DNA of 10,686 nucleotides from Alistipes sp. GTDB lineage: Bacteria; Bacteroidota; Bacteroidia; Bacteroidales; Rikenellaceae. Location of the stretch: NCBI GenBank assembly GCA_017391435.1, contig JAFOYS010000281.1, forward strand, positions 1-10,686, read 5' to 3'. The position numbers were made by a program, and so were the translations under genes. This document shows positions 7,813-10,686 of this stretch, one piece after another. Numbering within the stretch: position 1 is the first letter of the stretch; every line of letters begins with the position of its first letter. Under the pieces are notes generated by a model. It searched no databases. It saw nothing but the letters and a program-made list of their open reading frames with translations, and was not told where the DNA came from.

Positions 7813-8568
7813 TTATGCGTTAGGGTTAAGCTCTGTATCTACGACAATAGTATCGATAACAGTCTGGTTAAGCTTTACAGTAATCTTTACACCTCCAACA
7901 GTAGTAAGGTCGTAGGTTACAATGTAGCGTGTAGCAGGTGCTGTAGCCTCAATAGTCTGTGTTGCAAGACTCTCAACAGTGCCAGCAGCAAGGTTAGACT
8001 GACGGATGCAAGAGCAGTCAATATCAACGCTCTGCTGAGCAGCCACAAAGAGGTGCTCGGTGCTGCTAAGGTCAAGGTCAAAGCTGTTTGTGGCAGTAGT
8101 GAGCTTGAAGTCAGCAACTGGGAAGTAGCTCATAAAGGCCTCGGTGGTCTTAACCTCTACAATAGCCTTTGTAAGCTTTGCAGTAAGTGCTACCTCAGTA
8201 GTGCGGTTACGGTCCAGCACAACAACGCTCTTAGTAGCACCAAAGGCAGGGGTGTTGTAACCCTCAGCAGCGCTATCGCCATAGGCAAGAGAGACGGTGT
8301 AGTTTCCCGCTGTGAAGCGATTCTCATCTGTGTTGTAATCGGCAAAAGAGCTCCAAGTCTGCTCAAAGTTGTCGCCTGCAATATGCAGTGAGAGCTCAGA
8401 GAGCGATGGGGTAGGGAGTGTAATACCCTCAGCCCTTGTTGTTAGTTCACCTGCCACTGTGGCGGTGATTGCAATACGGCCCTTGTCTGACTCCGCCTGC
8501 GGGGTGTTATCCTTCTGGCAAGAGGCTACAAGTAGAGCTGTAAAAGCGAAAAGTAGTACCTTTTTCAT
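7813..8568 (-). CDS. Short DUF4493-type lipoprotein
   Basis: Lipoprotein of 251 aa with signal MKKVLLFAFTALLVASC (Cys17) followed by QKDNTPQAESD. It consists of a single DUF4493-like module: a GRIAITATVAG strand at 30-40, TTRAEG (Arg45), a GNYTVSLAYGD strand at 88-99, EVALTAKLTKAIVEVKTT at 125-142, and a final VKITVKLNQTVIDTIVVDT strand. It has no extra Ig, FN3 or PCMD region and therefore looks like the minimal repeat unit of the family present in the two larger proteins downstream. It lies 20 bases after the fimbrillin gene with an A-rich (TATAAAAAG) upstream region in place of a Shine-Dalgarno sequence. A structural or adaptor subunit is possible; DUF4493 has no firm biochemical function. 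Confidence 0.85.
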   Translation of the reverse strand: MKKVLLFAFTALLVASCQKDNTPQAESDKGRIAITATVAGELTTRAEGITLPTPSLSELSLHIAGDNFEQTWSSFADYNTDENRFTAGNYTVSLAYGDSAAEGYNTPAFGATKSVVVLDRNRTTEVALTAKLTKAIVEVKTTEAFMSYFPVADFKLTTATNSFDLDLSSTEHLFVAAQQSVDIDCSCIRQSNLAAGTVESLATQTIEATAPATRYIVTYDLTTVGGVKITVKLNQTVIDTIVVDTELNPNA

Positions 8569-8588
8569 AGCTTTTTATAGTTTGTGTG

Positions 8589-10400
8589 TTATTTGTCAAT
8601 AGAGACCTTAATGTTGTCAATGTATACGAAGAACTCCTCGTTACCGATACCATCAAGTGTTGCAGAGGTGTCTGCATAGAAGCATAGACGCTGCTCTGAT
8701 GTGGCATTTGGAACAGAGATGCTCTTTGTTGGGAAGCTGCTTGTCCAGCTGTCAATAGCATAACCGTCTATAAGGAAGTCAGAGTAGTGTGTTGTACCGA
8801 AGTCTGTAAGGGCTCCGCTCTCGCCCGTACCTGTAGCAACGCCGTCAATAGCGCTTGCAGTGTTTGTGTGGGTCGAGACAGAGATAGATGTACAGCTCTG
8901 ACCTGTATAGTCCATACTTGAACCCTTAGCAACGTGTGCTCCAGTGTCAAATGAGACCTTCAGCTTTACTGTAGAGCCACTCTTGAGGGCGCTGAGCTGT
9001 GGGGTGTCAAGGCGACCACGGTGTGTCGTTGTAAAGGAGAGGACAAAAATCTTTACCATCTGGTAGCGGACATTGATTCTTATGCAGTTACCCTTGCTCA
9101 CCATAAAGCGTGCTGCGCTCCAACCCTGCGAAGCCATATAGTTGTTAAGGCTCTCGCCTGGCTGCTTACGGTCATCACCCGAAGAGGTGTCATCGTCACC
9201 CTTGTTTGCATAGGTGGTGTTTATAGTAGAGAAGTCCTCGTAGAGCAAGTATGGAACTGCTGTGGCAATAGCGTTTGGACGGTATGGGGTAATCTGACAT
9301 ACAGTGACATTGCTCTCTACAACGGCATTGTCGCTGTCAAAGACTACGCGGTACTTTGTACCAGCAAGTGCCGACGAGTCAATCTGACCCTTAACAGTTG
9401 TGACATAGTAGGAGTGGTCAGCATTGCGGCTGTAGCTCTGAATAGCAGTGCCCGAGTTGTCGTAGATGGTAATGGTGTTGTAATCCTCACCGAGGTTATT
9501 CTCCGTTACATCTATATATATATCGGTAGAGTAGTCCATCTCTGGCACGGCAAAGCTCATCGGAGAGATGTGCGAACTCTCGGCACTCTTTGAGATAGCC
9601 ACGCGGCGCTCAACAGACTTGTAGCCCGAAGCCTCTACGGTGTAGACGATATCGCCATTAAGCTCTGTTGGGAATATCATTGCCCAAACAGTATCGCCCG
9701 CCTTGTAGCCGTTAGGAATCTTGACCCTCAACTTGTTAGAGCCGTTTGTAAGGGTTGCTGGCGCAGTAGGATTTGCCACATCTACAACCACATCGCCCGT
9801 AACAGCTGCGGGGAAGGTAAAGTTAATGGCCGTAATAGCCTCACCGCTGAGAGTACCCTCGCCAGGAAGGGTGATTCTTAGCGCGTGCATCTTGTGGGTA
9901 AAGCGAAGGTCAAGCTTGCTTACAACCCCTTCTGCAAGCTCTGGCGCAGTGACTGCAGCAGAGACCATAATATCTGCCGAGCCGACAAAACTGCTACCAT
10001 CCTGCTCGCTGGCAAGGGTATAGGTAGCACTTGTGCCACTGACAGATACGGGAATAGGGTAGGCGGCATAGTAGGTATAACTATCCGCAGGCATAGGGTC
10101 TATAAATGCCGTAAAGACCACATTGTCGTAGCCCGACTCGTAACGGTAGAGCGAGAAACTCTCCGCCTGCAGGGCATAATTACCCTCACTACCAACAGCC
10201 CATAGGGCAATCTTGTCACCCTTAGACCACTCGGCCGAACGACCATCCTCGCCTATAGAGGTGCGACTCTTGATAGCAAGTGACTGACCTATGCTGACCT
10301 GAATCTTGCCATTATTGACAGTGTTATCTACCTCGCTATGCTCCGTAGAACAGCCAGTAAGCAGCAGGGTCAACAGTAAAGATGTTACTAACTTTTTCAT
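8589..10400 (-). CDS. Fimbrillin-family (Mfa-like) lipoprotein with C-terminal beta-sandwich
   Basis: I start at the ATG at 10400, giving 603 aa. MKKLVTSLLLTLLLTGC is a textbook lipoprotein signal with LTGC lipobox at Cys17. An in-frame GTG two codons upstream (10406) is less likely. Residues 30-285 carry fimbrillin marks: a GKIQVSIGQSLAIK strand, SRTS (Arg46), AEWSKGDKIALWAVG at 56-70, YTYYAAYPIP at 108-117, and LDLRFTHKMHALRITLPG at 163-180. After an Ig-like linker (290-375), residues 383-603 begin LLYEDFSTI and end FFVYIDNIKVS. This is a jelly-roll-like module seen at the end of some Bacteroidales fimbrillin-family proteins, and its last strand resembles the PCMD end. It is the first gene of the operon, directly behind the promoter. 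It is longer than P. gingivalis FimA or Mfa1, so it may be a tip or accessory rather than a shaft subunit. Confidence 0.87.
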   Translation of the reverse strand: MKKLVTSLLLTLLLTGCSTEHSEVDNTVNNGKIQVSIGQSLAIKSRTSIGEDGRSAEWSKGDKIALWAVGSEGNYALQAESFSLYRYESGYDNVVFTAFIDPMPADSYTYYAAYPIPVSVSGTSATYTLASEQDGSSFVGSADIMVSAAVTAPELAEGVVSKLDLRFTHKMHALRITLPGEGTLSGEAITAINFTFPAAVTGDVVVDVANPTAPATLTNGSNKLRVKIPNGYKAGDTVWAMIFPTELNGDIVYTVEASGYKSVERRVAISKSAESSHISPMSFAVPEMDYSTDIYIDVTENNLGEDYNTITIYDNSGTAIQSYSRNADHSYYVTTVKGQIDSSALAGTKYRVVFDSDNAVVESNVTVCQITPYRPNAIATAVPYLLYEDFSTINTTYANKGDDDTSSGDDRKQPGESLNNYMASQGWSAARFMVSKGNCIRINVRYQMVKIFVLSFTTTHRGRLDTPQLSALKSGSTVKLKVSFDTGAHVAKGSSMDYTGQSCTSISVSTHTNTASAIDGVATGTGESGALTDFGTTHYSDFLIDGYAIDSWTSSFPTKSISVPNATSEQRLCFYADTSATLDGIGNEEFFVYIDNIKVSIDK

Positions 10401-10419
10401 ATTCACAATAATTGCGCGG

Positions 10420-10450
10420 CAAATTTAAGTTTTTATAGCGACGAATGAAA
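10420..10450 (-). promoter_or_regulatory. Bacteroidota-type promoter of the operon
   Basis: TAAATTTG on the minus strand (10427-10420) matches the -7 consensus TAnnTTTG exactly. A TTTC (10450-10447), one base off the -33 TTTG, lies 19 bases upstream, the usual spacing. Transcription would begin a few bases downstream, leaving a leader of only about 13-15 nt before the ATG at 10400, with no clear Shine-Dalgarno. This supports a single transcript for all eight genes, since no other gap shows an equivalent element. Confidence 0.6.
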
Positions 10451-10526
10451 ATAATTTCAACGAAACAGCGATTTTTCCCCACGAATCAGCATTTTATTCC
10501 ATCGGCTATACCCTGTTCGCTCGTTG

Positions 10527-10578
10527 ACAAAGTGACGACGACGACGAAAGTATAGGGTTTTCGTCGTCGTCACTTTGT
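10527..10578. repeat. 18-bp perfect inverted repeat with GAC triplets
   Basis: ACAAAGTGACGACGACGA (10527-10544) is repeated exactly in inverse orientation at 10561-10578, around a 16-base loop. The left arm has four GAC units and the right arm three, so the arms can also pair in a register shifted by three bases, extending into GAAA/TTTT on the loop side. No T-tract follows on either strand, so it is not a typical terminator. It lies about 100 bases upstream of the operon promoter. Confidence 0.8.
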
Positions 10579-10587
10579 AACGGGCTG

Positions 10588-10615
10588 TTGGCTATTGGCT
10601 ATTGGCCATTGGCTG
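10588..10615 (+). repeat. Four 7-bp tandem repeats (TTGGCTA)
   Basis: Four consecutive heptamers read TTGGCTA, TTGGCTA, TTGGCCA and TTGGCTG. They immediately follow the large inverted repeat. Short units of this sort arise by replication slippage and vary in copy number between strains; binding of a regulator is possible but not shown. Confidence 0.75.
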
Positions 10616-10686
10616 GCTACGCAGAACACTGCGATTGAGCCGAGGGCAGAGTGGGGCTTGTCCTACTATGCCGAGGCGTAGCAGGG
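10616..10686. other. GC-rich intergenic segment at the window edge
   Basis: No open frame of useful length is seen. CGCAG (10620-10624) and CTGCG (10629-10633) form a small hairpin with loop AACA, GCCGAGG occurs twice (10639-10645 and 10670-10676), and GCTACGC (10616-10622) is inverted at 10676-10682. It is richer in GC than the AT-rich stretch next to the promoter and looks like an interspersed intergenic repeat or the edge of an upstream unit. The remainder of 10401-10526 holds only the promoter. Confidence 0.3.

Noticed and set aside
8900..9080. Possible frameshift in the C-terminal domain of the 603-aa lipoprotein
   Set aside because: The stretch around YQMVKIFVLSFTTTHRGRLDTP is odd, but the frame is open throughout and the flanking motifs (CIRINVRYQ, GRLDTPQL) are in one frame, so a frameshift is not supported.
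9021..9593. 190-codon open frame on the plus strand
   Set aside because: It is opposite the fimbrillin-family gene, which has a clear signal peptide and family motifs; the plus-strand product is without recognisable features.
770..10400. Polysaccharide utilisation locus
   Set aside because: No SusC/SusD-like proteins, glycoside hydrolases or hybrid two-component regulators are present; the PCMD name alone is not evidence for carbohydrate breakdown.
10401..10406. GTG start two codons upstream for the fimbrillin-family gene
   Set aside because: The ATG at 10400 gives a standard MKK lipoprotein signal; the GTG would leave an even shorter leader.
10527..10578. Inverted repeat as an intrinsic terminator
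   Set aside because: No T-tract follows the hairpin on either strand.
10588..10615. CRISPR-like array
   Set aside because: The units are 7 bp and directly adjacent, with no spacers and no cas genes.

Overview
The window reads as a chromosomal segment of a gut-type Bacteroidota, most likely order Bacteroidales. Supporting points are the lipoproteins with fimbrillin-like, DUF4493-type and PCMD-type domains, the weak or absent Shine-Dalgarno sequences, and a TAnnTTTG promoter element ahead of the first gene. An Alistipes/Rikenellaceae-like source is possible but cannot be fixed from sequence alone. GC content is roughly half, by eye.

All eight genes lie on the minus strand and run from about 10400 down to 151, spaced by 8 to 50 bases or overlapping by 1 to 14. 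They look like one operon. In transcription order they are: (1) a 603-aa fimbrillin-family lipoprotein with a C-terminal beta-sandwich; (2) a 251-aa DUF4493-type lipoprotein; (3) a 568-aa DUF4493-type lipoprotein with two tandem Ig-like repeats; (4) a 680-aa lipoprotein with DUF4493, Ig/FN3-like and PCMD modules; (5) and (6) two paralogous outer-membrane beta-barrels of 260 and 271 aa; (7) a 536-aa lipoprotein with Ig/FN3-like and PCMD modules; and (8) a 210-aa HD-domain phosphohydrolase whose start overlaps the end of gene 7.

The flanks carry the control signals. On the upstream side (10401-10686) there is a Bacteroidota-type promoter, a large 18-bp inverted repeat and a 7-bp tandem repeat. 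On the downstream side (1-150) there is a hairpin followed by a U-tract, whose 3' arm is a nine-base homopolymer. A 10-bp hairpin sits between the lipoprotein block and the two barrels.

Taken together, seven of the eight products are exported: five lipoproteins and two barrels. I infer a cell-surface assembly, possibly related to type V (FimA/Mfa1-like) fimbriae. The four leading lipoproteins share a short beta-strand followed by an arginine at residues 45-47 (65 in one case), which is where the P. gingivalis prepilins are cut. Function and ligand cannot be read from the sequence. No mobile element, CRISPR array, tRNA or rRNA was seen.
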